Positions 46,080 to 46,647 of a DNA stretch of 46,647 bases are shown one piece after another; position 1 is the stretch's first letter, and each line of letters opens with the position of its first letter. This DNA is from Ferruginibacter sp. GTDB taxonomy: Bacteria > Bacteroidota > Bacteroidia > Chitinophagales > Chitinophagaceae. The notes below the pieces were generated by a model that saw nothing but the letters and a program-made list of their open reading frames with translations, did not search any database and was not told where the DNA came from. Made by a program: the position numbers and the translations under genes. The DNA lies in NCBI GenBank assembly GCA_025352625.1, contig JANXSR010000168.1, positions 1 to 46,647 of the forward strand, written 5' to 3'.

Positions 46080-46647
46080 ATGTCAGCAGAACACCAGCGG
46101 TTAGCAGTTAATTATAAAAAACCTATTCCACTTGAGCAATGGGGGCCATATTTAAGCGAAAGGCAATGGGGCACTGTAAGAGAAGATTACGGGTATCATG
46201 GCGATGCCTGGGGCTACCTCCCTTTCGACCAGTCGCACTTTAGAACCTATCGCTGGGGCGAAGATGGCATTGCAGGTATCTCTGATTATTTTCAGAACCT
46301 TTGCTTTGCTGTAGCATTTTGGAATGGGAAAGATAAAATTTTAAAAGAGCGGCTTTTTGGACTGGGTAATTATGAGGGTAATCATGGAGAAGATGTAAAG
46401 GAATTGTATTATTACCAGGATAATATTCCTACCCATTATTACATGGAATATTTATATAAATATCCGCAGAATGAATTTCCGTATGAAGATCTTAAAGCTA
46501 CCAACCGTGGCCGCACTATGGTTGATCCTGAATATGAAATACTCGATACCGGCGTATTTGACAAGGATGAATATTTTGATATAAACATTACCTATGCCAA
46601 ACAAAATCCGCAGGATATTTATATTAAAATTGACATTACCAACAGGG
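46080..46647 (+). CDS. GH63-type glucosidase, 5' part (cut by window end)
   Basis: The first 189 codons of a gene running off the window. The reading WGPYLSERQWGTVREDYGYH, then RWGEDGIAGISDYFQNLCFA, ERLFGLGNYEGNHGEDVKEL and TPTHYYMEYLYKYPQ-like segments (here NIPTHYYMEYLYKYPQ) matches the MGH1-like/GH63 glucosidases of bacteria, which are about 900 residues long and intracellular. No signal peptide. ATG 46080 fits the family start MSAEHQRL. The catalytic (alpha/alpha)6 region lies outside the window. Confidence 0.85.
   Translation, partial: MSAEHQRLAVNYKKPIPLEQWGPYLSERQWGTVREDYGYHGDAWGYLPFDQSHFRTYRWGEDGIAGISDYFQNLCFAVAFWNGKDKILKERLFGLGNYEGNHGEDVKELYYYQDNIPTHYYMEYLYKYPQNEFPYEDLKATNRGRTMVDPEYEILDTGVFDKDEYFDINITYAKQNPQDIYIKIDITNR

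Overview
The window is AT-rich chromosomal DNA of a Bacteroidota bacterium, most likely a Chitinophagaceae-like lineage. This rests on a gliding-motility GldA ATPase, a type-IX-secretion-style C-terminal fold, many Bacteroidota-only families (DUF5777 barrels, RprY-like regulator, IcmF fusion), lipoproteins whose lipobox is followed by charged residues, TAnnTTTG-type -7 promoter elements and the near absence of Shine-Dalgarno sequences. No tRNA, rRNA, CRISPR array, insertion sequence or phage gene was seen.

Layout. 1-5.2 kb: tail of a Q/N/R-rich protein, then gldA, enolase, a DivIC/FtsB-like division protein, a small anti-sigma-like protein, endonuclease III and an outer-membrane barrel. 5.2-10.4 kb (minus strand): response regulator, glutathione peroxidase lipoprotein, beta-helix lipoprotein, ComF-like phosphoribosyltransferase and radA. 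10.8-15.8 kb: TonB-dependent receptor, periplasmic helical-repeat protein, a decayed membrane gene beside its intact paralogue and a winged-helix regulator, and a small protein made almost only of a T9SS-type C-terminal fold. 16-20.7 kb: ABC-2 transporter with a LolA-like protein, pdxA and rsmA.

20.8-32.9 kb is the most unusual part. It holds two parallel sets of exported genes: (A) two ethylbenzene-dehydrogenase-type haem-domain lipoproteins, a small CX4CH cytochrome lipoprotein and a DUF5777 beta-barrel; (B) a YceI-domain lipoprotein, another small CX4CH cytochrome lipoprotein and another DUF5777 barrel. These are followed by a monohaem cytochrome c and by an operon with a four-cluster-type iron-sulphur protein, an NrfD membrane quinol module and a membrane-anchored periplasmic protein. 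No molybdopterin catalytic subunit is present. Four promoters in this region (upstream of set A, set B, the cytochrome c and the iron-sulphur/NrfD operon) share a 14-bp FNR/CRP-like dyad (ATGAY-N4-RTCAY), each centred exactly 51.5 bp before a TAnTTT -7 element. This makes the whole block a likely co-regulated respiratory regulon. My working hypothesis (inference) is a quinol-to-periplasm-to-outer-membrane electron route in which haem lipoproteins pair with DUF5777 barrels.

33-46.6 kb is more ordinary: fused isobutyryl-CoA-mutase-type enzyme IcmF, an aldose-1-epimerase-like protein, an ECF sigma factor with a Met/Cys/His-rich membrane protein and a small HMA-like protein, an acidic small protein, a DUF3052 protein, a CBM9-like protein, an exported amidohydrolase, a YncE-propeller/phosphoesterase fusion, and the start of a GH63-type glucosidase cut by the window edge.
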